DNA of 64,000 nt from Caulobacter sp031457805 (GTDB taxonomy: Bacteria > Pseudomonadota > Alphaproteobacteria > Caulobacterales > Caulobacteraceae). Position 1 is the first letter of the stretch, and the number at the start of each line of letters is the position of its first letter. Below, one piece after another: positions 52,069-60,077 of the stretch. Made by a program: the position numbers and the translations under genes. The DNA lies in the NCBI RefSeq assembly GCF_031457805.1, contig NZ_JAVDXI010000006.1, positions 124,001 through 188,000 of the forward strand. Direction: 5' to 3'. The notes under the pieces are model-generated. The model was not told where the DNA came from and did not search any database. It saw only the letters and a program-made list of their open reading frames with translations.

Positions 52069-53711
52069 TAGATGTACTCGTCGCTGGGCTTGGCCTTCTG
52101 GCCGCCCGGATGGTCGATATAGAAGGCGCCGGACACCAGCGAAGGCCAAGTCGGCTTCATCATCTGCCCGTCCAGTTGAGCCATGATCGCCTGCATCTCG
52201 CGAAGCTTCTCCGGCCGGGCCTTGGAGAGTTCCTTGCGCTCTGTCGGATCGGTGGAAAGGTCAAAGAGCCAGGTCTTGTTCGGCTCCTTGGCCACCTGCA
52301 GCTTCCAGCCGCCGGCGAGCACCGTCTTGTAGCCGCCCGAACGCCAGAAGATCGCCTTGTGCGGATCGCCCGCGGCCTGCCCCTTCACGAAGGGTGCCAG
52401 ATCGACCCCGTCGAGGACGCGGTCCTTAGGCGTGGGCGCACCTGCCGCGCCGGCGGCGGTGGCGAAGATGTCCACGTGGCCGACAGGGCTGCGATAGACC
52501 GCGCCGGCCGGCAGCTGGGCGGGCCAGCGCAGCAGGAACGGCACCTTGATCCCGCCCTCGAAGAAGGTCGCCTTCCAGCCGCGATAGGGCTTGTTGATGT
52601 CCGGCAGGCCAATGTAGTTCGCGCCGCCGTTGTCGGAGGTGAAGATAACCAGGGTGTTGTCGTCCAGCCCCCGGTCCTTCAGCGCATGCAGCACCTTGCC
52701 GACGTTGCGGTCGAGGTTCCGCACCATAGCCGCGTAGACCCGCATCCGGTGGTCCTTGATGTGCGCCAGCGCGTCATAGTCGGCCTTGGGGGCCTGCAAC
52801 GGCGTGTGGACTGCGTTGTAGGCCAGATACATGAAGAACGGCCGGTTCTTGTTGGCGTCGATCGCCTTCACCGCCTCGTCCGTCAGGTAGTCGGTCATGT
52901 AGTGGGTAGGGTTGAACAGCGGTCCGCCATTGTACTGCACGGCGAACGGCGCTGCGCCCCACAGGAACTTGTCGATCGGATCCCAGTCCTGGCGCGACTC
53001 CACAGTATTGGGGTCGCCGACCGGCGCGAACAGCGAGGCGCCGGCCATGAAGCCGAGGCTTTCGTCAAAACCCTGATCCTCGGGCCGCGAGCCCTTCACG
53101 CCGCCCAGGTGCCATTTGCCCAGGTGGATGGTGTGATAGCCCTTGGTCTTGAGCGCCTCGGCGATGGTCACCTCGGTAGAAGGTACGGCCAGGACGTTCT
53201 CGTCGTTGGGCATGTTCTTCACCTCGGCCTTGTTGAAGCGCGAGGGGTGCAGCGGATCGCCTGCGTGGCCGCCGACCACGCGAGAGAACGCCACAGGCGT
53301 CGGGGTGAACTCGAAGCCAAAGCGCGTGGCGTAGCGGCCGGTCATGATCGCTGCGCGGGACGGCGCGCAGGTGGCGTTTCCGCTATAGCCGTTGGCGAAG
53401 GTCACGCCGTCCTTGGCGATCGAGTCGATCGCGGGCGTGGGCACCGTGCCCCCGGCGACGCCGCCGCCATTGAGCGTGATGTCGTTGTAGCCAAGGTCGT
53501 CAGCGAGAATGAACACGACATTGGGCGGTCGCTGACCGTTCGCCGGCGGTGCCTCGGGGCCCTTCGCCCAGGTCACCGGCATATTGGCTTCGATCTTCGG
53601 CTGCCGGGCTTTCGCCAGCATGACGATCAGATCAAAGCGGAAGTGCCAGGCCGTCGCGCCCGCGACCGCCAGCACGGCGACACCCGCGATCAGTGGCTTC
53701 CAGGCCTTCAT
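52056..53711 (-). CDS. Membrane-anchored type I sulfatase
   Basis: 551 residues. A signal-anchor (PLIAGVAVLAVAGATAWHF) is followed by the sulfatase core: NVVFILADDLGYNDITLNGG (metal aspartates), the formylglycine motif C115 in NATCAPSRAAIMTGRYATRF (CxPxR), IHLGKWHLGG, and FTSDNGGANYIGLPDINKPY (metal D/N). The C-terminal domain ends SDEYIYWEN. It hydrolyses a sulfate ester in the periplasm; substrate unknown. Transcribed ahead of its own maturase with overlapping reading frames, which couples production of the two. A GGGAGG ribosome binding site precedes the ATG. Confidence 0.94.
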   Translation of the reverse strand: MKAWKPLIAGVAVLAVAGATAWHFRFDLIVMLAKARQPKIEANMPVTWAKGPEAPPANGQRPPNVVFILADDLGYNDITLNGGGVAGGTVPTPAIDSIAKDGVTFANGYSGNATCAPSRAAIMTGRYATRFGFEFTPTPVAFSRVVGGHAGDPLHPSRFNKAEVKNMPNDENVLAVPSTEVTIAEALKTKGYHTIHLGKWHLGGVKGSRPEDQGFDESLGFMAGASLFAPVGDPNTVESRQDWDPIDKFLWGAAPFAVQYNGGPLFNPTHYMTDYLTDEAVKAIDANKNRPFFMYLAYNAVHTPLQAPKADYDALAHIKDHRMRVYAAMVRNLDRNVGKVLHALKDRGLDDNTLVIFTSDNGGANYIGLPDINKPYRGWKATFFEGGIKVPFLLRWPAQLPAGAVYRSPVGHVDIFATAAGAAGAPTPKDRVLDGVDLAPFVKGQAAGDPHKAIFWRSGGYKTVLAGGWKLQVAKEPNKTWLFDLSTDPTERKELSKARPEKLREMQAIMAQLDGQMMKPTWPSLVSGAFYIDHPGGQKAKPSDEYIYWEN

Positions 53712-53745
53712 GCGCGCCTCCCTCTCTTATCGTTGGCGAAGCATA

Positions 53746-53772
53746 TATTGACATTCATCGTGCCGCTAGATG
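53746..53772 (+). promoter_or_regulatory. Promoter with TATTGACA-N5-CGTGCC element before the tandem DsbA gene
   Basis: TATTGACATTCATCGTGCC (53746-53764) is followed by GCTAGATG. TTGACA, 11 bases and GCTAGATG fit the Caulobacter housekeeping consensus TTGAC(G)-N10-14-GCTANAWC well. The first 19 bases match the element at 49600-49618 (minus strand) at 15 positions. Confidence 0.6.
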
Positions 53773-53802
53773 TCATCCAACCAACCCAACGGAGAGATCG
53801 CC

Positions 53803-55134
53803 GTGTCCCTGCGCACATCGATCATGCGAAGCGTGACCACCGCCCTGACTAGCCCGACACGGCGCAAGCTGGCCAGAGACGGGGCGGCGTTCTCAGCCCG
53901 CCTGCGCGGCGAGCGGCCGACCATCCGCTACTTCCACCAAGCGGACGATCCCTACTCTCATCTGGCGGCCCAGATGCTGCCTCGTCTGCGCGCCCGCTAT
54001 GGGGCCGAGATCACCGTCTTTCTTGTCCCGCCGCCAGAAGACTCCGCCGCGCCGGATCGGGAGAGGCTTCGCGCCTACGGCGTCCGCGACGCCGCCCGCG
54101 TGGCGCGGGCCCGCGGACTTGGCTTTCCCGCGGACGCATCCCTGCCACCGAACGAGGCCGTTAGACGCCTGGAGGCGGTGCTTGCAGACGCTCTGGATCG
54201 GGGGCGCTTCGAAGATGTCGCCTATCCTGCAGGCGCGGCGCTTTGGTCAGGCGACCATAAGACCCTGGCGGGCATGTCGGCCTGGGCCGGCGGCCAGAAC
54301 CCTCAACGCGCCGAAGACTTGCTCAAGGCCGGCCAGACTCTGCGCGCCCAACTTGGCCACTATCTGGGCGGCATGTTCCACTTTGAGGGCGAGTGGTTCT
54401 GGGGCGTCGATCGCCTGGGCCATCTGGAGGCGCGCCTCGCCGCGCGCGGCCTGGATCGCGAAGCGGGTTCCGCGCTGCTCGCCCCGGCCTTGGAGCCGTC
54501 CCTAGGCCTCCGGCCAAACGGCGCGGCCCCGACCATCGAGGCCTGGTTCTCGTTCCGCAGCCCCTACTCGTGGCTGTTCATGCCGCGTATCCGCCATCTG
54601 GCGCAGGCCTACGGGGCGACGCTGGAACTGCGGCCGATCCTGCCGATGGTCATGCGGGGCCTGGCGGTTCCAAGGATCAAGACCATCTACATCACATTGG
54701 ACTGCAAGCGGGAGGCCGAGCGCGTGGGCCTGCCGTTTGGCCGCATCGTCGACCCCGTGGGCGCAGGAGCCGAGCGCGCCCTGGCTGTTGCGCATCACGC
54801 CATCGGGCTGGGCTTGGGCGAGACCTTCGCCGAACTGGCCCTGAAGGCCGCGTTCGCCGACGGGATCGCGCTCGCCGAAGACAATGGCCTGTTTTCGGTA
54901 GCGCGGCGCGCGGGACTCACCGACGCCCAAACCGCCGCCGCCTTGGCCGACGAGAGCTGGCGCCAGTGCGCGGAGCTCAATCGCGCGGCCCTGCTGGATG
55001 CGGGTCTATGGGGCGCCCCCACCTTCCGTGTCACAGGCTGCGCGGCGCATTGGGGCCAAGACAGACTATGGATGCTTGAGGAAGACCTACGCGTGGCGAT
55101 GCAAGGGCCGAGCGGTTCTCAGAAGATCCTTTAG
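53803..55134 (+). CDS. Tandem DsbA-like / 2-hydroxychromene-2-carboxylate isomerase family protein
   Basis: 443 residues from the GTG at 53803 (GGAGAG six bases upstream). Two thioredoxin-fold domains of the DsbA/HCCA-isomerase type: the first opens with TIRYFHQADDPYSHLAAQML, the second with TIEAWFSFRSPYSWLFMPRI, each with the inserted helical subdomain and the ending WGAPTFRVTG. The usual CxxC is absent; the second domain has the S-P-Y-S pattern typical of glutathione-dependent isomerases. It may isomerise a glutathione-bound or aromatic substrate. Such tandem forms are not common. Confidence 0.8.
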   Translation: MSLRTSIMRSVTTALTSPTRRKLARDGAAFSARLRGERPTIRYFHQADDPYSHLAAQMLPRLRARYGAEITVFLVPPPEDSAAPDRERLRAYGVRDAARVARARGLGFPADASLPPNEAVRRLEAVLADALDRGRFEDVAYPAGAALWSGDHKTLAGMSAWAGGQNPQRAEDLLKAGQTLRAQLGHYLGGMFHFEGEWFWGVDRLGHLEARLAARGLDREAGSALLAPALEPSLGLRPNGAAPTIEAWFSFRSPYSWLFMPRIRHLAQAYGATLELRPILPMVMRGLAVPRIKTIYITLDCKREAERVGLPFGRIVDPVGAGAERALAVAHHAIGLGLGETFAELALKAAFADGIALAEDNGLFSVARRAGLTDAQTAAALADESWRQCAELNRAALLDAGLWGAPTFRVTGCAAHWGQDRLWMLEEDLRVAMQGPSGSQKIL

Positions 55135-55760
55135 GACACGCGGGCCCATGCGGCGGCGACGGCCTCGGTGTCGGTCAGGATCGCGGTGTTGAGCTCCAAC
55201 ATTCGCAAGGCCGCCGCATGCAGCGCCGGCTCGTAGGCGGCGCAAGCGTCAACGGGAATGAACACGTGGAAGTCGTGGTTGAAAGCATCGCGTGCCGTAC
55301 TGTCGACACAGCACTCGGTGGTTAGGCCGGCCAACACCAAGGTGTCGACACCCTTAGCCCGCAGCAGGCCGGCAATGTCGGTGTCCCAGAACGGACTGTA
55401 ACGCGTCTTACGGAAAATGAGGTCATCGGCTTGCGGCTGGGGGCCGAAAAAGTCGCTGCCCCGAGCCCCCGCGCGGCATAGGGCCGGACTTTCCTCGGGA
55501 TCGTGACCTTGCCGCCGCCCCCGTTCGCACCAGACCTCAGAATCGGTCTCTGGCGTGGTGAAAAGGCCCACAAAGGCCACAGGCGCCCCCGCTCGCCGTG
55601 CGGCGGCGGCGAGACGATCGGCGGCCGCCAGGGCGTCCGGTATGGCTGACAAGTCCATGCCCCATTGGGCGGACAGCCCTTCCGGCGCCGCGAAATCGAC
55701 CTGCATGTCGACAATCACCAGCGCCGTTCGCGCCGGCGCGATCCAGGCCGGCAAGCTCAC
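55131..55760 (-). CDS. Isochorismatase-like cysteine hydrolase (RutB-like)
   Basis: 209 residues from a GTG at 55760. ARTALVIVDMQVDFAAPEGL carries the catalytic aspartate, FRKTRYSPFWDTDIAGLLRA the lysine, and VLAGLTTECCVDSTARDAFN the nucleophilic cysteine, so the family triad is complete. Related RutB hydrolyses ureidoacrylate peracid in uracil breakdown. It overlaps the LLM monooxygenase gene by 4 bp, which mimics the rutA-rutB order. No other rut genes are adjacent, so a different amide or nitrogen substrate is possible. The C-terminus shares 4 bp with the convergent DsbA-like gene. Confidence 0.86.
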   Translation of the reverse strand: MSLPAWIAPARTALVIVDMQVDFAAPEGLSAQWGMDLSAIPDALAAADRLAAAARRAGAPVAFVGLFTTPETDSEVWCERGRRQGHDPEESPALCRAGARGSDFFGPQPQADDLIFRKTRYSPFWDTDIAGLLRAKGVDTLVLAGLTTECCVDSTARDAFNHDFHVFIPVDACAAYEPALHAAALRMLELNTAILTDTEAVAAAWARVS

Positions 55761-56821
55761 GAAAACACCGTGCGCAAGCCCGGCAGAATATCGGCCCCGA
55801 ACATGCTGAGCCCTTCGACATAGTCCGGAAAGATCAGCATCAACCCGTCCAGCTCGCAGTCCCTGACGAAGGCTTCGATCTGCTCGCCGCAGGACGCCGG
55901 TGAGCCGATCACGGTTTGGGTCATGAACGCCCCTTGCTGCTGGGCCGTTGCTTGCAGCCGTTCGGTCGGAACGCCCCAGCTGGCCAGCATAGAGAGTATG
56001 GCGCCGATATCCGCCCCCTCCGCATAGCGCGCGACCAAGGCCTGAGCTTCACCGTCCGTCTTTCCGTGGATGATCGTGCACATCGCATAGGTCCGGACCG
56101 ACCGCCCCAGGGCCTCCGCCATTCGCTTGGCGCGGCGTGACGCGTCGCGATGCTCTTCGCGCGTGCGCCCGCCGATGAAGCAGGCGTCAGCTTCGCGCAC
56201 CGAGAACTGGAAGCCGCGATCCGACATGCCGGCGCAGATCAGCTCCGGCCGGGGCTTGGCCAAGGGCTTGGGCCTGGACTGGCAGTCCTTCATCGTGAAG
56301 TAGCGCCCAGCGAAGTCGACGCTATCTTCGGTCCAAAGCCGCTTTAGAATGGCGGTCCACTCCTCGGCCAAGGCGTAGCGATCGTCGTGAGACAGCGAGT
56401 CGTCCCACGCGCTCATCTGATCGAACTCGGCCTTGTAGGCTCCGGCCACGATATTGAGCCCGGCTCGTCCGCCGCTGATATGGTCCAGGGTCGCGATCAT
56501 CTTGGCCGCCACCGCAGGGTTCTGGAGCAGCGGGTGCACGGTCGCCCAGATGCGCACCCGCTTGGTGGCCTCGGCGATCGCCGCCATCAGGGTGATCGAC
56601 TCGAGCGAGGTGCCCCAATGATCCGTTTCGCCGCCAAAACCGCGAAACTTGCCCATCGACATGACGAAATCCATGCCGATGTCATCCGCCAGCACCGCTG
56701 CGGCGCGGTTCTGGGCGTAGAGACCGTCGAGCGTCGGGGTCGTTGAAGACACGATCCAGCCGCCGTTGGCCACGGGCAGGAAGACGCCAAAATCCTTGTG
56801 CGGCGAAGGTCTGGGAAACAT
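55757..56821 (-). CDS. LLM-class flavin-dependent monooxygenase (RutA-like)
   Basis: 354 residues, TIM-barrel bacterial luciferase family. FGVFLPVANGGWIVS, MGKFRGFGGETDHWGTSLES, ISGGRAGLNIVAGAYKAEF, FAGRYFTMKDCQSRPKPLAK and LICAGMSDRGFQFS match RutA, which opens the uracil ring by flavin-peroxide chemistry; dimethylsulfone monooxygenase SfnG is the other close relative. It probably needs a separate flavin reductase. Cotranscribed with the cysteine hydrolase. Without rutC-G, the substrate is open. Starts at ATG 56821, divergent from the LptC-like gene. Confidence 0.86.
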   Translation of the reverse strand: MFPRPSPHKDFGVFLPVANGGWIVSSTTPTLDGLYAQNRAAAVLADDIGMDFVMSMGKFRGFGGETDHWGTSLESITLMAAIAEATKRVRIWATVHPLLQNPAVAAKMIATLDHISGGRAGLNIVAGAYKAEFDQMSAWDDSLSHDDRYALAEEWTAILKRLWTEDSVDFAGRYFTMKDCQSRPKPLAKPRPELICAGMSDRGFQFSVREADACFIGGRTREEHRDASRRAKRMAEALGRSVRTYAMCTIIHGKTDGEAQALVARYAEGADIGAILSMLASWGVPTERLQATAQQQGAFMTQTVIGSPASCGEQIEAFVRDCELDGLMLIFPDYVEGLSMFGADILPGLRTVFS

Positions 56822-56986
56822 GACGCGGATCCTTACACGGCCCGAAAGTCAGGATCACGCGCTTCGCAGCGCCACACAACTCCGCAGGAAATCTTCGTCG
56901 GCGCTGGCGCTCGAGAGGCGACGTGCGGAGCCGAGCAAAACAAAGGTCTTGGGCGAACGGCGGCGGGGGATTATCCATGGCGTCAA

Positions 56987-57619
56987 ATGCTCACCCAATC
57001 CGATGGCGCCGGCGCCGTCACTCCTTCCCAAACCGCTGCGGAACGCGCCCGCAATCGCCGCCGGAAGCCCGTCCGGCGGCTGCGTCTGGGCTTGGCCATC
57101 TTTGCGATCGGCATCGCTGTCGCCGTGATCGTTCAGGCTTCTTGGCGCAGCTTGGCCTCGAGTAAGCTGCAAACCCAGGCCTCTGCGGCGCCCCTGGTGT
57201 TGGACAAGCCTCGGTTCACCGGTGTTCTGAAGGATGGACGCCCCTTTCTGATCACCGCCGACCGCGCTGTGCGCGATTCTGAAGATCAGAACATCGTCCG
57301 CCTGACGACGCCTCTGCTGGTTCGCGGCTATGGTGAGGCCAACCCCAGTCAAGCCACAGCCAAGACGGGCGTTTATCGCGAAGCCGAGAACACTCTTCTG
57401 CTGACCGACGAGGTGAAGATCACCAGCGCGGAAGGCTATGATTTTGATGCGCCTCGGGCGCTGATCGACCTGCGCACCGGATCAGTGAGCGGCGATGCCG
57501 GCATTGCAGGATCCGGCCCGAAGGGCAGCACTCAGGCCAACGCCTATTCGGTGACCGACAAGGGCGACCGCGTGGTGCTGAAGGGGCGCGTCAAGACGCG
57601 GCTGGAGCCGCAGCGCTGA
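56987..57619 (+). CDS. LptC-like lipid-transport periplasmic protein
   Basis: 210 residues from the ATG at 56987. A basic N-terminus (RARNRRRKPVRRLRLGLAIF) leads into one membrane helix (about 33-52), then a beta-jellyroll: LDKPRFTGVLKDGRPFLITA, DRAVRDSEDQNIVRLTTPLL, GVYREAENTLLLTDEVKITS and GYDFDAPRALIDLRTGSVSG. This is the LptC fold that passes lipopolysaccharide from LptBFG to LptA. lptA/lptB are not adjacent; instead, head-group, flippase and ceramide genes follow at 1 bp and with overlaps. It may serve this locus's lipid. Confidence 0.85.
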   Translation: MLTQSDGAGAVTPSQTAAERARNRRRKPVRRLRLGLAIFAIGIAVAVIVQASWRSLASSKLQTQASAAPLVLDKPRFTGVLKDGRPFLITADRAVRDSEDQNIVRLTTPLLVRGYGEANPSQATAKTGVYREAENTLLLTDEVKITSAEGYDFDAPRALIDLRTGSVSGDAGIAGSGPKGSTQANAYSVTDKGDRVVLKGRVKTRLEPQR

Positions 57620-57620
57620 C

Positions 57621-58745
57621 GTGGCCAGAGCCAAACGCGTCTGTTTCCTCTACATCGCACAGCACCATCAGGTTTGGCACAGCCTGTCGGTGGCCGTCGC
57701 CATGGCCAAGCTATGGCCTCACATCGAAGTCGAGATCGCGGCGACCACGCCCGAGCTGCTCGACTATGTCTCCAGCCTGCTGTCGGAACTGGGCGGCGCC
57801 GACATCAAACTGGTGTTGCTCCCGCCCGCCTGGCTACGACGCCTGGGCGGCGGCGGCCCGCCCAAGGCGCCCATGCTGATCGCCAACGCTTGGCGTCTGG
57901 CGAAGTACGATGCGGTGATCACCCCGGAGCGGACGACGGCCCTTCTGCGCCGCCTAGGGGTGCGCCACCCTCTGCTTGTCTACACTCAACACGGCGCCGG
58001 CGATCGAGAGGGCCCCTTCGAGCCCCGCCTGAAGCTGTTCGACCTAGTAATGGCCGCCGGTCCCAAGCAGCGAGACCGCATGCTGCGTGAAGGCTGGGTG
58101 ACCCCGGCGTCCTGCGCCATGGTCGGTTATCCCAAGTTCGACCTCGTCGACGCACTGCCTCCACGGGTCGCGCCCCGCTTCGACGAACAACGCCCGATCG
58201 TTCTCTACAACCCTCACTTCCACCCGGAACTCAGCTCGTGGTCGCGTTGGGGGCGCGAGGTTTTAGACGCGTTCGCGCAGGATGATCGCTACAACCTGAT
58301 TTTCGCGCCGCATATCCGGCTGTTCGAAACAGCCTCCAGCGACGAACGCGCTGGATTCAAGGCCTATGCCGAGCATCCCCACATCCATATCGACCTTGGC
58401 GGCCCCGCTGCTGCGGACATGACCTACACCAAGCTGGCCGACCTCTATCTGGGCGACGTCTCGAGCCAAGTGTATGAGTTTCTCCGCACGCCCAAGCCCT
58501 GCCTCTTCCTGAACGCCAGTGGCGCTGACTGGCGTGGAGATCCAAGCTACCATCACTGGCTGTACGGTCCGGTTCTGGACGCGGCGGACCATCTTGGCGA
58601 GGCGATCGACATGGCCTTCGCGACCCACGACGATTATCGGCAGGCGCAGATCCAGGGCATCGCTGAAACCTTCGACGTCCAGAACACCCCCGCCTCCGAA
58701 AGGGCGGCGCGGGCGATCATTGAAAAGCTGGAGCGGGCCACGTGA
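57621..58745 (+). CDS. CDP-glycerol glycerophosphotransferase-like enzyme
   Basis: 374 residues from a GTG, one base after the LptC-like stop. A GT-B-type enzyme: LVYTQHGAGDREGPFEPRLK, VMAAGPKQRDRML, VGYPKFD, VLYNPHFHPELSSWSRWG, PHIRLFETAS and LYLGDVSSQVYEFL match the CDP-glycerol:poly(glycerophosphate) glycerophosphotransferase family, which transfers a phospho-polyol to an acceptor. In a gram-negative ceramide locus this could add a phosphoglycerol-type head group or act on a polysaccharide. No transmembrane helix, so peripheral on the inner membrane. The next gene overlaps by GTGA. Confidence 0.8.
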   Translation: MARAKRVCFLYIAQHHQVWHSLSVAVAMAKLWPHIEVEIAATTPELLDYVSSLLSELGGADIKLVLLPPAWLRRLGGGGPPKAPMLIANAWRLAKYDAVITPERTTALLRRLGVRHPLLVYTQHGAGDREGPFEPRLKLFDLVMAAGPKQRDRMLREGWVTPASCAMVGYPKFDLVDALPPRVAPRFDEQRPIVLYNPHFHPELSSWSRWGREVLDAFAQDDRYNLIFAPHIRLFETASSDERAGFKAYAEHPHIHIDLGGPAAADMTYTKLADLYLGDVSSQVYEFLRTPKPCLFLNASGADWRGDPSYHHWLYGPVLDAADHLGEAIDMAFATHDDYRQAQIQGIAETFDVQNTPASERAARAIIEKLERAT

Positions 58746-60073
58746 CCGCTGCAGCCCAGAGCCCCCTGAAGAAGGTCCTCGCCAACGCCGGCCAGCTGCT
58801 GAGCGGCCGGGTGGTGAACGCGATCATCGGCTTGGCCTATATCGCCCTGACCGCTCGCAGCCTGGGCCAGGAGCTCATGGGCGTCCTGGTCGTCATCAAC
58901 GCCTTCGCCCAGTTCCTGGGTGAAGTCGCGCACTTCCAGTCATGGCAGACGCTGATCACCTACGGCGCAGGCCCGTTGCTCGAGAACAACAAGCAGCGCT
59001 TTCAACAGGTGCTCCGCTTCACTCTGCTTCTAGACTTGATCAGCGCCGTGCTCGGAGTTCTGCTTGGCGTGCTGGGCGCCTGGCTTTTCTGGCGCCAACT
59101 CGGCTGGCCGGAGGGCATGAGCGGGTATGGCGCGCTTTATGGATTGTCGATCGGGGTCATGAGTTCGGCGACGGGCGTAGGCCTGCTGCGCTTGTTCGAC
59201 CGCTTCCGCTTCCTGGCCGCCGAGCAGGCCATCAGCTCGCTTGTTCGACTCGTGGGCTGCGCGATATGCGCCGTGACACAGGCGCCGATCCAGTACTTCC
59301 TGCTGGCCTGGGCCGCCGGGACGTTCGCCGCCTTCTTCTACGTCGCCGCTATCGCGATCTGGGACCTGCGCCGCAGGGGTTTGCTGAGCGGTTTCACCAT
59401 GATCGGTCCGACCAGCAAGGATATGCCTGGGGTCTGGCGCTTTGCGATGGCGACCAATTTTTCGGGGACGCTGGACGTCGGCTTCACCCACGTCCTGACC
59501 ATGGCGGTCGGCGCGCTGCTGGGGCCCGCGCAGGCCGCACTCTGGCGGATCGGCAAGCAGGTCGCCGACGGCATGGCCAAGCCCGCCCGGCTGATGGTCC
59601 CCGCTCTCTATCCCGAGCTCGCCAAGATGCGGGCGTCCGGCGGTCAGGAGGCCATGACCAAACTGGCCGTGCAGATCGCTCTCATCGGCGGCGCAGCGGC
59701 GGGCGTTCTGCTGCTGGTCAGCCTGCTGTCGGGCCGCTGGATCCTTGAGACCGTGATGGGGCCGGGTTTCGGCGCTGCGGCGGGGGTGATGAACTGGCAG
59801 GTGGCGGCGGCCGCGATTGGCGTGATGACCCTTCCGCTGGAGCCCATGCTTGTCTCGATGCGGGCAGCGGGCGCAGCGATGATGGTTCGCCTGATCGTTG
59901 TCCTCGCCTATCTCGCGGCCCTGGTTCCGCTGATCAACACCTTTGGCCTGACCGGCGCAGGCGCCGCTCTGGTTGCGTCCGCTTTGGCAATGGCCACAGG
60001 CATGTATTTCATGGCGCGCCGCAGGCTCGCCCGACTCGCGGCCGAGGAAAACGCCGCGCCGCGCACGACATAA
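58742..60073 (+). CDS. MOP-superfamily flippase (polysaccharide/lipid exporter-like)
   Basis: 443 residues from a GTG overlapping the previous stop, with 12-14 hydrophobic helices. The first two (VVNAIIGLAYIALTARSLGQ) and the loop ELMGVLVVINAFAQFLGEVA match Wzx/MurJ/MATE-type exporters (polysaccharide biosynthesis protein family). GTLDVGFTHVLTMAVGALLG is a typical helix-7 region. It probably flips a lipid-linked product from the cytoplasmic to the periplasmic leaflet. Neighbours suggest the modified sphingolipid or an associated polyol-lipid as cargo, an inference. Confidence 0.85.
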   Translation: MTAAAQSPLKKVLANAGQLLSGRVVNAIIGLAYIALTARSLGQELMGVLVVINAFAQFLGEVAHFQSWQTLITYGAGPLLENNKQRFQQVLRFTLLLDLISAVLGVLLGVLGAWLFWRQLGWPEGMSGYGALYGLSIGVMSSATGVGLLRLFDRFRFLAAEQAISSLVRLVGCAICAVTQAPIQYFLLAWAAGTFAAFFYVAAIAIWDLRRRGLLSGFTMIGPTSKDMPGVWRFAMATNFSGTLDVGFTHVLTMAVGALLGPAQAALWRIGKQVADGMAKPARLMVPALYPELAKMRASGGQEAMTKLAVQIALIGGAAAGVLLLVSLLSGRWILETVMGPGFGAAAGVMNWQVAAAAIGVMTLPLEPMLVSMRAAGAAMMVRLIVVLAYLAALVPLINTFGLTGAGAALVASALAMATGMYFMARRRLARLAAEENAAPRTT

Positions 60074-60077
60074 GACG

